Origin: Corynebacterium lizhenjunii
GTDB taxonomy: Bacteria > Actinomycetota > Actinomycetes > Mycobacteriales > Mycobacteriaceae
Direction of reading: 5' to 3'
Assembly: GCF_011038655.2 (NCBI RefSeq)
Contig: NZ_CP064954.1
Span: 372,001 to 436,000, forward strand
DNA length: 64,000 nucleotides
This document shows positions 45,004 to 58,485 of the stretch, one piece after another; positions within the stretch are counted from its first letter, which is position 1, and every line of letters begins with the position of its first letter. The translations under genes and the position numbers were made by a program. The notes under the pieces are model-generated. The model searched no databases. It was not told the DNA's origin and saw nothing but the letters and a program-made list of their open reading frames with translations.

Positions 45004-45708
45004 ATGAGCGTTGAGGTGGTGCATGACGTTGAGCGCATGCGGATGATTTCTTCGGCGTACCGGAAGTTGGGCAAGCCGGTGCATGTGGTGCCCCTGGGTG
45101 CCGGGATTCATGCGGGGCATTTGAGCATGCTCCACGCTGCCGGGCGCACACCGGGCGCGGTGGTGGTTGCCACTGTCGATGCCCCTCTGGACACCCCGCC
45201 GCAAGGCGCAGACGTGGTCTTCGTGGTCCCGCGCGTTGCTGGTAGTACCCGCGTGGTCCCGGAGCCTGGACTGGAGCCGGACCTGACCGCGGACCTGACG
45301 CACATTCTGCGGGTGGTGAACTTGGTCTCGCCTACGGGTGTCTTTGTGGGGGAGAAGGACTACGAGCTGCTCAAGGCCCTCCATGTGGCGTGCCGGGATT
45401 TAGGTCTGGCGGTGCGGGTCTTCGGCGTGCCCACTGTGCGTATGCCCGATGGTGTGGCCATGAGCTTGCGTAATGCCCGCGTTTCTCCCGATGCCCGCCC
45501 CCAAGCCACCGCGCTTTCCGCCGCCTTGACTGCCGGGGCCCACGCGGGTGTAGATGCCGCACGCGCTGTCCTGGAGGCCGCCGGTGTCGAACCGGAATAC
45601 GTTGAAGTCCGCGATGGCCGCTTGATGGTTGCCGCGAATATCGGCGGGGTGCGGCTTATCGACAATGCCGCCATCGACCCAGAGCAGTACCCCTCCCTCG
45701 CCGACTAA
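45004..45708 (+). CDS. Divergent PanC-like protein (pantoate-beta-alanine ligase family)
   Basis: A 234-residue relative of pantothenate synthetase. Retained: the HIGH-like HAGHLSML, VGEKDYELLKAL, VPTVRMPDGVAMSLRNA and SPDARPQA. Altered or lost: the family start PTMGALHEGHL reads PLGAGIHAGHL here, and the following ATP/pantoate region is shortened by 40-50 residues relative to normal ~280-residue PanC. It may be a catalytically changed paralogue; corynebacteria usually also carry panBC elsewhere. The start ATG 45004 is 2 bases after the upstream stop. Confidence 0.7.
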   Translation: MSVEVVHDVERMRMISSAYRKLGKPVHVVPLGAGIHAGHLSMLHAAGRTPGAVVVATVDAPLDTPPQGADVVFVVPRVAGSTRVVPEPGLEPDLTADLTHILRVVNLVSPTGVFVGEKDYELLKALHVACRDLGLAVRVFGVPTVRMPDGVAMSLRNARVSPDARPQATALSAALTAGAHAGVDAARAVLEAAGVEPEYVEVRDGRLMVAANIGGVRLIDNAAIDPEQYPSLAD

Positions 45709-45875
45709 TCCTTGCTCCGCAACGCCTCCCTGCGCGCCACCGCGACACTCCGCCGCTGTGTTTTGGTGCGGATTTGGCTCCGTGCAGGTGCGCTCGCACG
45801 TCTGGCCCCTTCCGCGCGCTTTTTCGTCGTCGCGGTTGGGGCTGTGTGCTTTCCGATGCCGCCAGCTTCCTACCT

Positions 45876-47027
45876 TCAGCTTTCCGGTGGCGGCGTTGCC
45901 TGTCCGTAGGCTTCCGGTGGCGGCGTTGCCTGGTGGTGGGCATCTGGCGGGGAGTTGGTGGGTGTGGCTGATGGTGGTGCCGCTGTGGGCCGGGTTTGTA
46001 TTGGTGGGGCGCCACCGGGTGCTTGCCACCCAACCCCGGTACCCATGCGTACCATCCGGCCTCGGGTTATTGGTATGCCGTCTGGCGGGTGGTCCTCATT
46101 GGCACCGTTATGATGCGGACACAACGGGGTCAGATTTGACATGTTGGTCTGGCCACCCTGGTTCCAGGGGTGGATGTGGTGGATCTGGCACTTATCAAAC
46201 GGCAAGTGACAGCCTATCCAGGAGCATTCGGCACCTTCGGCGAGTAGCAATAAGCGTTGCTTAGAGTTAGCGCTACGCGAATAACGGTACAAATCCAGAG
46301 GACCATGCTCACGCGATAGCGCTGCGATAAACCCATAGTCCAGACACAGGCGTTCCAGGAGGTCTTTGCCGGTGAGGATGGCGCCGTTGGAGGCGCGGAC
46401 GCGGATATCGGCATCGGTAGGATAGCGGCCGGGGTTGTGCATCCGGTCGACGAACTCACAAATCTGATCAATGTAGATGGGGATGATTGGGATGTAGCGT
46501 TGTTTGCCAGCACCCCCGCCCCTGAAGGCTGCCAGGAAGCTTTCTACTTGGTCTTGAGGGTCAACCACGGCGTGGACGTCCATAATGTCGACAGACTTGC
46601 CCGTAGCTTTCAGCGTGGCTAGCCCATTAGCGTGATGGGTAAGGCTTACGCCTTCTTTAACCTCGCGCGGCTTGGCTAGTTTCTTCAACTGCTCGCGGGC
46701 AACGGCCTCGATTTGTGCGGCAGGCGTCTTGCAGAGTTTGACGCGCAGTTTCCATTTGCCGAGCTTGTCACTAACCCGCTTGGTTTTGGACTCGATGAAG
46801 TCTAAGGCTTCAGCAGAATGGCCTTGGCTGCGGGCAGCGGTTAGGGCTTTGTATTGCAAGCCGGTAAACGAGGTCTGTCCGTAGTAGGTGTTGTACAGCG
46901 TGACGTACTTGCGTGCGACAAACGGGCACAGCCCATTTGCGGTGAGGTCTTCGACGCTGTGGCCGGCGAATCCGGCCAGGGCGTCGATGACGGGGCCTTG
47001 GCCCGCAAGTAGTGTCTCGAAGTTCAT
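45876..47027 (-). CDS. HNH endonuclease, 13E12-repeat type
   Basis: A 383-residue protein typical of the DUF222/13E12 families multiplied in actinobacterial genomes. An N-terminal helical region is followed near residue 270 by the HNH nuclease CSWIGCHLPFDKCQIHHIHPW with NLTPLCPHHN (Cys pairs for zinc, His-His, Asn, His). The C-terminus is Pro/Thr-rich with two copies of GQATPPPE from a 30-bp DNA repeat. ATG 47027 is used; an in-frame GTG at 47045 is possible. Biological role unknown; these genes behave as selfish or recombination-prone repeats. 45709-45875 contains only repeat-like sequence. Confidence 0.82.
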   Translation of the reverse strand: MNFETLLAGQGPVIDALAGFAGHSVEDLTANGLCPFVARKYVTLYNTYYGQTSFTGLQYKALTAARSQGHSAEALDFIESKTKRVSDKLGKWKLRVKLCKTPAAQIEAVAREQLKKLAKPREVKEGVSLTHHANGLATLKATGKSVDIMDVHAVVDPQDQVESFLAAFRGGGAGKQRYIPIIPIYIDQICEFVDRMHNPGRYPTDADIRVRASNGAILTGKDLLERLCLDYGFIAALSREHGPLDLYRYSRSANSKQRLLLLAEGAECSWIGCHLPFDKCQIHHIHPWNQGGQTNMSNLTPLCPHHNGANEDHPPDGIPITRGRMVRMGTGVGWQAPGGAPPIQTRPTAAPPSATPTNSPPDAHHQATPPPEAYGQATPPPES

Positions 47028-47190
47028 GCCACCGAGAATAAGCACTCTCGCGGGAGGTTCGCAAGGGTTATCGGAAAATTGTCCACTCGAGTGTGCAATG
47101 AGGGTAAACTTTGGGACGATTTACCGATGGTAATGGGGGCACCCACACGGGGGTAGCGCACTTACGGCGCACATGCGGGATTGTGGTCGG

Positions 47191-47295
47191 GGTGTCGGCG
47201 CCAGGTCGCGGAAATGGGTCACGCGTAGGCTCCAGGTGATCGGGATGGCGGCCAGGGTGTCGGCGCCGGGTCGCGGAAACGGGCCACGCGTAGGC
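47191..47295. repeat. 40-bp imperfect direct repeat in a gene-free gap
   Basis: GGTGTCGGCGCC... at 47191-47230 recurs at 47256-47295 with three differences, ending ACGCGTAGGC in both. The gap 47046-47449 between the HNH gene and the DUF3068 gene shows no supported gene; it also holds a dispersed-word copy at 47435-47449. Confidence 0.75.
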
Positions 47296-47434
47296 CGGCC
47301 GGCGACCGTCATGTTCGGTCGGGCCTGGGAGACAGTCGGTAGGGATGGTGGGCCCGGTGCAAGCGTCAGATGGCGGGGATGGCGCGCTGGGTGTGGGCAC
47401 CGGATGCCGGGGTGGGGTGCCGGCGTTGGGCGGC

Positions 47435-47449
47435 GGGGGCATCGGCAGA
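47435..47449 (-). repeat. Intergenic copy of the dispersed word
   Basis: The complement of TCTGCCGATGCCCCC ends right at the stop of the DUF3068 gene, a position like that after groEL2. Confidence 0.85.
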
Positions 47450-48262
47450 CTAGGACTTGGGATGTTTGGGGATGGCCAGGCCAAGAAGGAAAAGCAGCAC
47501 ACCGGCGCCGAGCAGCCACCAGCGCCACGGCGCGGTGCTGGGGAACTGGGAGGTCTGCGCCAGGAGATTGGCGGTGTCTTCCTCGGAAAGGGAGCCGGCG
47601 AAGCGGAGGATGTCGCCGGAGTCATCAAAATCGCGGATTTGCACGTCCAAGTCCACCAGCAGGCCGGTGGCCTGGTCCACGTAAAAGTCGCGGGTGGCGG
47701 AGTGCTGCATGGTGCCGATGGGGGTGGGCTCGATGGCCTGGTGGTAGCGGTAGACGGTGCGGCCACCCAGCTCGAGTTCCTCCTCGAAGACGGCGGGAGC
47801 GGTGCGCCGGATGGTCTCGTCGAAGACATCGTAGGAGGTCTTTTGGGCGTCGGCGGGGAACTTCCACCACAGGCCGTCTATGGCGACCTTGCTGGTAGGG
47901 GTGGCCAGAGTGTGGCTCAGCGACGCGGGCCCGTGCGCGGTGCCGTCCACACGGTCGAGGGGATAGCTCCAGACACTGGCGGTAATCAGGCGGTCGGCCT
48001 CTGCTTGCATGCTTGAACGCATGAAGCTGGAGCCGACGCGGAGGGTGACCGAGGTGGTATCGGCAGGCTCTTGGAAGCTTAAGTGCCACTGGGCGGTGAC
48101 AGGGACGTCAAGCTGGCGGTCCAGGACGCGGGTATGGGCCTGGGCGTCTGTGATGGTATAAGTAGTGTGCTCGAGATCGAGTGGCAGGACGGGCTGGGGG
48201 GTTGGCGCGGCAATGCCGGCCGCGATGCACGCGGCGCCCACGCCGATCAGAACGGGCAACAT
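47450..48262 (-). CDS. DUF3068 (PorA-family) membrane-anchored protein
   Basis: A 270-residue protein with an N-terminal signal-anchor (MLPVLIGVGAACIAAGIAAP), a large extracytoplasmic beta-rich domain, and a C-terminal helix (WWLLGAGVLLFLLGLAIP) before a short basic tail. The blocks DGLWWKFPADAQKTSYDVFDE and PIGTMQHSATRDFYVDQATGLLVDLD are typical of DUF3068, found in mycolate-containing actinobacteria; despite one database family name it is unrelated to the small PorA channel. Divergent from rpoB. ATG 48262 is the first that yields a proper anchor. Confidence 0.8.
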   Translation of the reverse strand: MLPVLIGVGAACIAAGIAAPTPQPVLPLDLEHTTYTITDAQAHTRVLDRQLDVPVTAQWHLSFQEPADTTSVTLRVGSSFMRSSMQAEADRLITASVWSYPLDRVDGTAHGPASLSHTLATPTSKVAIDGLWWKFPADAQKTSYDVFDETIRRTAPAVFEEELELGGRTVYRYHQAIEPTPIGTMQHSATRDFYVDQATGLLVDLDVQIRDFDDSGDILRFAGSLSEEDTANLLAQTSQFPSTAPWRWWLLGAGVLLFLLGLAIPKHPKS

Positions 48263-48490
48263 AATGGTCCATCGTACCTGGACTTTTCGCGGCTTTTGTA
48301 ATAAGCTAGTTTGTTGCGCTGGAATCGCGTCCGTACACCGTCTATACACCTTGGCCAAAACCCCATTTGACAAGGTGATTTTGTGGTCTCTACGTGGTTC
48401 CACAGCAGACCGAATTCTACCAGCGGTTTCGGGCCAGTCGCAAAAAGTGGCTGTTCCCCGGTTCCGCGTGAGGTGCTGGAAGGACCCATC

Positions 48491-51958
<3,468 letters not shown>

Positions 51959-52011
51959 GAAACTTATTAAGCCATCAATTCCTCACTGCGAGGATGAAAG
52001 GGAGACGTTAC

Positions 52012-55000
52012 GTGTTTGACGTAAATCTCTTTGACGAGCTCCGGATTGGCCTGGCCACCGCGGACGACATTCGCCGTTGGTCCAAGGGCGAGGTGAAGAA
52101 GCCGGAGACCATCAATTACCGTACTCTCAAGCCGGAGAAGGACGGTCTGTTCTGCGAGCGCATCTTCGGCCCTACCCGCGACTGGGAGTGCCAGTGCGGT
52201 AAGTACAAGCGTGTGCGCTTCAAGGGCATCATCTGTGAACGCTGCGGTGTGGAGGTGACCAAGTCCAAGGTTCGCCGCGAGCGCATGGGCCACATTGAGC
52301 TGGCTGCGCCGGTGACGCACATTTGGTACTTCAAGGGTGTTCCTTCCCGACTGGGCTACCTGCTGGACTTGGCGCCGAAGGACCTGGAGCGCATCATTTA
52401 CTTCGCGGCCAACATCATCACCTCGGTGGATGAGGAAGCCCGCCATAATGATCAGTCCACGCTGGAAGCAGAGATGCTGCTGGAGAAGAAGGACGTCGAA
52501 GATGACGCCAACTCCGAGATCGCAGAGCGCGCTGCCAAGCTGGAAGAGGACCTGGCGGAGTTGGAGGCTGCAGGCGCGGACGCCGCTGCCCGCCGCAAGG
52601 TGCAAAATGCTGCCGATAAGGACATGCAGCGCCTACGCGAGGAAGCCGAGCGCGAGATCGCCCGTCTGGATGAAATCTGGAACACCTTCCTCAAGCTGTC
52701 CCCGAAGCAGATGATCATTGATGACACCATCTATGAAGAGCTGGTGGACCGCTACGAGGATTACTTCACGGGCGGTATGGGCGCGGAGGCTATCCAGACC
52801 CTGATCCGCAACTTCGACCTGGAGGCCGAGGCGGAGAACCTGCGCGAGATCATCAACAACGGCAAGGGCCAGAAGAAGGTCCGCGCACTCAAGCGCTTGA
52901 AGGTGGTGGCCGCCTTCCTGCGTTCCGGTAATGATCCGGCAGGCATGGTGCTCGACGCCATTCCGGTGATCCCGCCGGAGCTGCGCCCGATGGTGCAGCT
53001 CGACGGTGGTCGCTTTGCCACCTCCGACCTCAATGACCTTTACCGTCGCGTGATTAACCGCAACAATCGCCTCAAGCGCATGATCGACCTGGGCGCCCCG
53101 GAGATCATCGTTAATAATGAGAAGCGCATGTTGCAGGAGTCCGTGGACGCGCTGTTCGACAACGGCCGCCGTGGCCGTCCGGTCACGGGTCCGGGCACCC
53201 GCCCGCTGAAGTCGCTGTCTGACTTGCTCAAGGGTAAGCAGGGCCGTTTCCGCCAGAACCTGCTGGGTAAGCGTGTAGACTACTCGGGCCGTTCGGTGAT
53301 TATTGTGGGCCCGCAGCTCAAGCTGCATGAGTGTGGCCTGCCCAAGCTGATGGCCCTTGAGCTGTTTAAGCCTTTTGTGATGAAGCGCCTGGTGGAAAAC
53401 GACTACGCGCAAAACATCAAGTCCGCTAAGCGCATGGTGGAGCGCCAGAGCCCTGAGGTGTGGGACGTGCTCGAAGAGGCTATTTCTGAGCACCCGGTGC
53501 TGCTTAACCGCGCACCGACCCTGCACCGCCTGGGTATCCAGGCCTTCGAGCCGAAGCTGGTGGAGGGCAAGGCTATTCAGCTGCACCCGTTGGCGTGTGA
53601 GGCGTTCAACGCAGACTTCGACGGTGACCAGATGGCTGTGCACCTGCCGCTTTCGGCAGAGGCACAGGCTGAGGCCCGCGTGCTGATGCTGGCTTCCAAC
53701 AACATTTTGTCCCCGGCGTCCGGTAAGCCGCTGGCCATGCCGCGTCTGGACATGGTTACCGGCCTGTACTACCTGACCATGGATAAGGCTGAGGGTGAAA
53801 TTGGCGGTGCGGGCCGTTACACTGCCGCGTCTGCCGATGCCCCCGCTACCGGCATCTACTCCTCTTACGGTGAGGCCATCATGGCCTACGACCGTGGGGT
53901 ACTGGGCCTGCAGGCGCCGATCAAGGTGCGGATTTCCCACCTGCGCCCGCCGGCGGACATTGAGGCCGAGCAGTTCCCGGATGGTTGGGAGAAGGGCCAG
54001 CCGTGGCTGGCGGACACCACCTTGGGCCGCATCATGTTCAACGAGCTACTGCCGTGGAACTACCCGTACCTTGAGGGCGTGATGGTCCGCAAGGGCGGTG
54101 CTGGTAACAAGGTGCTGCTGGGTGATGTGATTAATGATCTGGCCGCGAAGTATCCGATGATCACCGTGGCCCAGGTGCTGGACAAGATGAAGGATGCCGG
54201 TTTCTACTGGGCAACCCGTTCCGGCGTGACCATCACCATGCATGACGTGCTGGTGCTTCCGAATAAGACGGAGATTCTGGAGTCTTATGAGAAGGAAGCT
54301 ACCCGCATCGAGCGCAAGTACTGGGAGCAGGGCGCGCTGACTGAGCGTGAGCGCTACGACCGCCTGGTGGAGCTGTGGAAGAACGCTACTGACGAGGTCG
54401 GTAATGCGGTGGAGCAGCTGTACCCGGATGACAACCCGATTCCGATGATCGTGAAGTCGGGTGCAGCCGGTAACATGCGCCAGATCTGGACCCTGGCCGG
54501 CATGAAGGGCATGGTGGTGAACTCGCACGGTGAGTACATCACCCGTCCGATTAAGACCTCCTTCCGTGAGGGCCTGTCCGTGTTGGAGTACTTCAACAAC
54601 TCGCACGGTTCCCGTAAGGGCCTGGCCGATACCGCGCTGCGTACCGCAGACTCGGGCTACCTGACTCGCCGTCTGGTGGACGTGGCCCAGGACGTTATTG
54701 TCCGCGAAGAGGACTGTGGCACCCGCCAGGGTGTGCGCGTGCCCATTGGCCAGGATGGCGCTATCCACGAGCTGTGGGAGACCTCCGCTTCTGGCCGCGT
54801 GGTGGCTACCGATGTTAAGGACGCCGAGGGCACCGTGATTGCGGCAGCCGGCGCGGACCTGGACGAGGAGCTGACGGCCAAGCTGTTGGCGGCGGGCATC
54901 GGCGAGCTCAAGGTTCGCTCCGTGCTGACCTGCCAGACTCCGGCGGGCGTGTGCGCGAAGTGCTACGGCAAGTCCATGGCCTCCGGCCAGCTGGTGGATA

Positions 55001-55992
55001 TTGGCGAGGCCGTGGGTATTGTGGCCGCCCAGTCCATTGGCGAGCCGGGTACCCAGCTGACCATGCGTACCTTCCACCAGGGTGGTGTCGGTGGCGACAT
55101 TACCGGTGGTCTGCCCCGTGTGCAGGAGCTGTTTGAGGCCCGTAACCCGAAGAACCGCGCGCCGATTGCCTCGGTGGACGGCACGATTTCGCTGGCTGAT
55201 GAGGGCAACTTCTGGACGCTGACCATTACTCCGGACGATGGTTCGGACAACGTGGTCTACGAGAAGCTGTCCAAGCGCCAGGGCTTGGCGCAGGTGCGCC
55301 GCCCGATGGAGTCCAACCCGGAGGCCATGATTGAGCGTTCGCTGCGCGATGGTGACCACGTCACCACCGGTGAGCGCCTGATGCGTGGTGCTGCTGACCC
55401 GCACGACGTGCTGGAGGTGCTGGGCCGCCGCGGTGTGGAAAAGCACCTGATTGATGAGGTTCAGGCGGTCTACCGCGCTCAGGGTGTGGCTATCCACGAT
55501 AAGCACATCGAGATCATCATTCGCCAGATGCTGCGTCGCGGCACGGTGATTGAGGCTGGCTCTACGGAGTTCCTGCCGGGCACCTTGGTGGATCTGTCCG
55601 AGGCGAAGCAGGTTAATGCCAAGGCCGTCGCGGAGGGCCAGGATCCGGCTCAGCTGCGTTCGGAGATTATGGGCATTACCAAGGCCTCCCTGGCTACGGA
55701 GTCTTGGCTGTCTGCTGCTTCCTTCCAGGAGACCACGCGTGTGCTTACCGATGCCGCAATTAATAAGCGCTCCGATCAGCTCATTGGTCTGAAGGAGAAC
55801 GTGATTATCGGTAAGCTGATCCCGGCTGGTACGGGTATCTCGCGCTACCGCAACATCACCGTCAAGCCGACCGAGGCCGCGCGTAACGCCGCGTACTCGA
55901 TTCCGACCTACGGCGACTCCATTTATGGTGACGACGGCTTTGGTGAGTTCACCGGCGCCTCTGTCCCGTTGGATGAGGACTTCAGCTACTAG
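52012..55992 (+). CDS. rpoC: RNA polymerase beta' subunit
   Basis: A 1326-residue catalytic subunit. GTG 52012 ([20 protein letters not shown]) has SD GGGAG with 7-base spacing; ATG 51994 would add six residues and has poor spacing. Zinc finger 1 [20 protein letters not shown], active-site [12 protein letters not shown], and the C-terminal zinc site (CGTRQG... [13 protein letters not shown]) are intact. In a surface loop after GAGRYTAA the sequence SADAPATG, over a dispersed-word copy (53830-53844), replaces DENGPASG as I recall it from C. glutamicum, at equal length. Confidence 0.97.
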   Translation: MFDVNLFDELRIGLATADDIRRWSKGEVKKPETINYRTLKPEKDGLFCERIFGPTRDWECQCGKYKRVRFKGIICERCGVEVTKSKVRRERMGHIELAAPVTHIWYFKGVPSRLGYLLDLAPKDLERIIYFAANIITSVDEEARHNDQSTLEAEMLLEKKDVEDDANSEIAERAAKLEEDLAELEAAGADAAARRKVQNAADKDMQRLREEAEREIARLDEIWNTFLKLSPKQMIIDDTIYEELVDRYEDYFTGGMGAEAIQTLIRNFDLEAEAENLREIINNGKGQKKVRALKRLKVVAAFLRSGNDPAGMVLDAIPVIPPELRPMVQLDGGRFATSDLNDLYRRVINRNNRLKRMIDLGAPEIIVNNEKRMLQESVDALFDNGRRGRPVTGPGTRPLKSLSDLLKGKQGRFRQNLLGKRVDYSGRSVIIVGPQLKLHECGLPKLMALELFKPFVMKRLVENDYAQNIKSAKRMVERQSPEVWDVLEEAISEHPVLLNRAPTLHRLGIQAFEPKLVEGKAIQLHPLACEAFNADFDGDQMAVHLPLSAEAQAEARVLMLASNNILSPASGKPLAMPRLDMVTGLYYLTMDKAEGEIGGAGRYTAASADAPATGIYSSYGEAIMAYDRGVLGLQAPIKVRISHLRPPADIEAEQFPDGWEKGQPWLADTTLGRIMFNELLPWNYPYLEGVMVRKGGAGNKVLLGDVINDLAAKYPMITVAQVLDKMKDAGFYWATRSGVTITMHDVLVLPNKTEILESYEKEATRIERKYWEQGALTERERYDRLVELWKNATDEVGNAVEQLYPDDNPIPMIVKSGAAGNMRQIWTLAGMKGMVVNSHGEYITRPIKTSFREGLSVLEYFNNSHGSRKGLADTALRTADSGYLTRRLVDVAQDVIVREEDCGTRQGVRVPIGQDGAIHELWETSASGRVVATDVKDAEGTVIAAAGADLDEELTAKLLAAGIGELKVRSVLTCQTPAGVCAKCYGKSMASGQLVDIGEAVGIVAAQSIGEPGTQLTMRTFHQGGVGGDITGGLPRVQELFEARNPKNRAPIASVDGTISLADEGNFWTLTITPDDGSDNVVYEKLSKRQGLAQVRRPMESNPEAMIERSLRDGDHVTTGERLMRGAADPHDVLEVLGRRGVEKHLIDEVQAVYRAQGVAIHDKHIEIIIRQMLRRGTVIEAGSTEFLPGTLVDLSEAKQVNAKAVAEGQDPAQLRSEIMGITKASLATESWLSAASFQETTRVLTDAAINKRSDQLIGLKENVIIGKLIPAGTGISRYRNITVKPTEAARNAAYSIPTYGDSIYGDDGFGEFTGASVPLDEDFSY

Positions 55993-56006
55993 TAGCTGTT
56001 GCTAGA

Positions 56007-56037
56007 GCCCCGGGCCCTGTGTGGGTCCGGGGCCTTT
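56007..56037 (+). terminator. rpoBC terminator
   Basis: GCCCCGG (56007-56013) pairs with CCGGGGC (56027-56033) through an inner GCCC/GGGT extension, followed by CTTTC. Confidence 0.75.
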
Positions 56038-56220
56038 CGCGTTTTCTGGGCGTCTGTCAGCGGCCCGCGGCGTGGGTCTGAGGTAGGCAGCTACGTTGGC
56101 TTCGGCCGCCGCTGATGGGCGGGGGGAGCGGCCTTGGTGCCCTTTCGCGTGGGATTGGCGAATGAGCGGTTATGGTGCCTCGTTTCGGTCTGTGACAGCA
56201 GTGGGAGCGACCAGGGGGAG

Positions 56221-56316
56221 TAAGCCGGCGGACGCGCGGGGTCGGATACCCCGTGGCCGGCCTGCTGGCCCATGTAGCCGCTAAGCCGGCGGACGCGCGG
56301 GGCCGGATACCCCGTG
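56221..56316. repeat. 35-bp direct repeats at the pilus-island edge
   Basis: Two copies beginning TAAGCCGGCGGACGCGCGGG (56221-56255 and 56282-56316) differ at one base; each contains a GGGGT/ACCCC hairpin. The wider gap 56038-56530 shows no supported gene; from about 56320 the sequence turns clearly AT-rich. Confidence 0.8.
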
Positions 56317-56530
56317 AGGTGTTTGTCACATAATAAAAGGTCTAGTTTAACGGGAAATGTATATAAACCTTTTTGCCAGGGTGTTTAAGAAAATCCTGGG
56401 TAATTTAGTTCATTTTAAGACGCATCTCCCGGGCCTGGAACTTATCTAATTCTCAGGTTTATTTCATATTTGTCGATGTGGGGCCAATTGTTAAAAGGGC
56501 TTGTCAAATTGGATTTCGTTGAAAAGCGTC

Positions 56531-56596
56531 GGGGGGGGGGGGGTCGATTTTCTGCGCCAGTCTTAGATTTTTCAGTGAAAAATCATGTGCTACTAT
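56531..56596 (+). promoter_or_regulatory. Pilin promoter region with G13 tract and 19-bp palindrome
   Basis: A 13-G homopolymer (56531-56543) lies upstream of GATTTTTCA-G-TGAAAAATC (56566-56584), a perfect palindrome with one central base. A promoter fits TTTTCA (56568-56573), 17 bases, TACTAT (56591-56596), so the palindrome covers the -35 box. The leader to the pilin ATG is about 95 bases. Confidence 0.65.
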
Positions 56597-56696
56597 TAGC
56601 GCACATAACTGGAAACCTGGCATCTGCCTAAGAGTCTGGTTAGAGCTCCTGCGGGAGTAAGTCATTACATCCATTTCACTCTCCCATGAGGTACGA

Positions 56697-58319
56697 ATGA
56701 ACATTTTCACTAAAAGCCTGACCGCGGCTGTCGCCAGCGGTGTTCTCGTCGGAGGCGCTGGTGCCTTCGCTCCAGTGGCTTTCGCACAGGACACCCCTGC
56801 TGCACCGGCCGCCAACGTAGCCCAGCCTGTGGGCTCCTTGGATTCCCTGCCTAAGGATGGCGAGGTATCCCTGACTGTCCACAAGTTCTCCAACAACAAC
56901 CCGGGTGCGGCTGGTGACGGTACCCAGCGCGAAAGCACCGAGGGCCTGGGCGACGCACTGCCAGGTGCTGAGTTCCAGATCCAGCGTGTGACCAACGTGG
57001 ATCTGAAGACTCAGGCTGGCTGGCTCGCGGCTGAGAAGTTGGCTAAGGGTGCAGAAGACGCCATCACTCCGGAGCTCGGTGCTGCCGTGAAGCAGACCAC
57101 CAATGATCGCGGCATCGCCAACTTCGCTTCCCAGAACGTGGGCCTGTACCTCGTGACGGAGACCGCAGCTCCGGCTGGCCACTCCATCACCACCGCTCCG
57201 TTCTACGTCGCACTGCCGATGACCAACCCGGACGGCAACGGCTGGTTGCGCGACGTCCATGTCTACCCGAAGAACAGCAAGCAGTCTGACTTCGGTACCA
57301 AGACCGTCAATGACCAGGCCACCCGAGTCAATGGCAACGAGATCACCTACACCATCGCGCAGGACGTTCAGCAGCGTGCCCGCACCGCTCCGGCCCGCAA
57401 GTACTTCCAGATCAACGACCAGTACCCGACTGAGCGTCTGGAGTACAAGGACGTTAACATCGCGGGCTACGTGAAGAACTTCCACTACGTGGTCCAGGAT
57501 CAGGGTGCGAACGGCCTGAAGATTGTCTTCACCCAGAACGGCCTGAAAGCACTGGACATCGCCTCCCGTGCCGGCGCAGCGAAGATCGAAGCCCAGGTGA
57601 CCTTCACCGTCAAGGATGCTGCTGGCGAGGGCGCAAACGACGCCCTGGAGAACAAGTACACCTACACCGAGCAGTTCGAGTCCACTCCGCCAACCCCGCC
57701 GGAGAACCCGAACCAGCCGGAGACCCCGCCGACCCCGCCGGAGACCCCGCCGACCGAGCCCCCGACGGACGTTCCGCAGGAACCGACTCCGGAAGAAGTT
57801 CCGCCGGTTACCCCGCCCGAGACTCCGGAAAATCCGTTCCAGTGGCCGAAGTCCTACTTTGGCCAGGTGGACATCACCAAGACCAACACCAATGATGACG
57901 TGCTCACTGGTGCAATCTTCGATCTGTACACCTGTAATGCAAACGCCGAGCTGGGCCAGACCGCACTGCGTACCGGCATTGAGGCCAAGGAGGGCGTGGA
58001 GATCAACCAGCTGCGCGTGAACGACTGGCAGAACAACGCTGCCGTGGACGCACGCGACAGCTTCTACTGCCTGGTGGAAACCAAGGCCCCTGCGGGCTAC
58101 GAATTGAACGCTCAGCCGATTCGCTTCCAGGTTCTCAAGGGCGAGCAGGAAGCCAACATCGCCCTGACCTCTGTTGAGGTTAAGGACGTTCGGCGCAACG
58201 CTGGCTTCCAGCTGCCGCTGACCGGTGGCCAGGGCATCATGTTCCTGATCCTGGCTGGTGGCGCCGTCCTGATTCTGGGCCGTGGCTACGCCATCTACTC
58301 CCAGCGTCGCGCTAACTAA
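56697..58319 (+). CDS. Major pilin shaft subunit (SpaA/SpaD/SpaH type)
   Basis: A 540-residue sortase-polymerised pilin. Signal peptide ending near AFA-QD (about residue 30); pilin motif WLRDVHVYPK with the crosslinking Lys192; a Pro/Thr/Glu hinge of about 55 residues with PPETPPTPP-type repeats; a C-terminal Cna-B-like domain with E-box FYCLVETKAPAGY (Glu461); sorting signal LPLTG at 506-510, a hydrophobic helix and a basic tail. A Cys pair in the last domain (YTCNAN and FYCLVE) may form a disulfide. First gene of the pilus operon. The Spa-type assignment (D-like by gene order) is tentative. Confidence 0.92.
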   Translation: MNIFTKSLTAAVASGVLVGGAGAFAPVAFAQDTPAAPAANVAQPVGSLDSLPKDGEVSLTVHKFSNNNPGAAGDGTQRESTEGLGDALPGAEFQIQRVTNVDLKTQAGWLAAEKLAKGAEDAITPELGAAVKQTTNDRGIANFASQNVGLYLVTETAAPAGHSITTAPFYVALPMTNPDGNGWLRDVHVYPKNSKQSDFGTKTVNDQATRVNGNEITYTIAQDVQQRARTAPARKYFQINDQYPTERLEYKDVNIAGYVKNFHYVVQDQGANGLKIVFTQNGLKALDIASRAGAAKIEAQVTFTVKDAAGEGANDALENKYTYTEQFESTPPTPPENPNQPETPPTPPETPPTEPPTDVPQEPTPEEVPPVTPPETPENPFQWPKSYFGQVDITKTNTNDDVLTGAIFDLYTCNANAELGQTALRTGIEAKEGVEINQLRVNDWQNNAAVDARDSFYCLVETKAPAGYELNAQPIRFQVLKGEQEANIALTSVEVKDVRRNAGFQLPLTGGQGIMFLILAGGAVLILGRGYAIYSQRRAN

Positions 58320-58360
58320 GTCGCGCAAATCAAATCGCGCTAACTAGGTCGCGCAAATCA
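58307..58360. repeat. 26-bp direct repeat duplicating the pilin 3' end
   Basis: TCGCGCTAACTAAGTCGCGC and following bases (58307-58332) recur at 58335-58360 with one change; the first copy includes the last codons and stop of the pilin. Confidence 0.8.
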
Positions 58361-58485
58361 GGCCGACAACCTAGCCCCGCGTATTCCGAGTTGATCGGAT
58401 ACCGGCACCCTCACCACCACGCACCACACCCCGCGGGGTGGTGGGGGAGGAGCGGGCTAGACCATGGCGGCGTGCTCACATGGCC

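Noticed and set aside
54046-55506. 486-codon open frame antisense to rpoC
   Set aside because: Same reason; it spans conserved rpoC motifs and has no independent start signals.
56057-56329. Minus-strand frame in the rpoC-pilin gap
   Set aside because: It spans the 35-bp repeats and encodes Pro/Arg-rich low-complexity sequence.
56676-58328. 550-codon open frame antisense to the major pilin
   Set aside because: The plus-strand pilin has a signal peptide, pilin motif, E-box and LPLTG; the antisense product is featureless.
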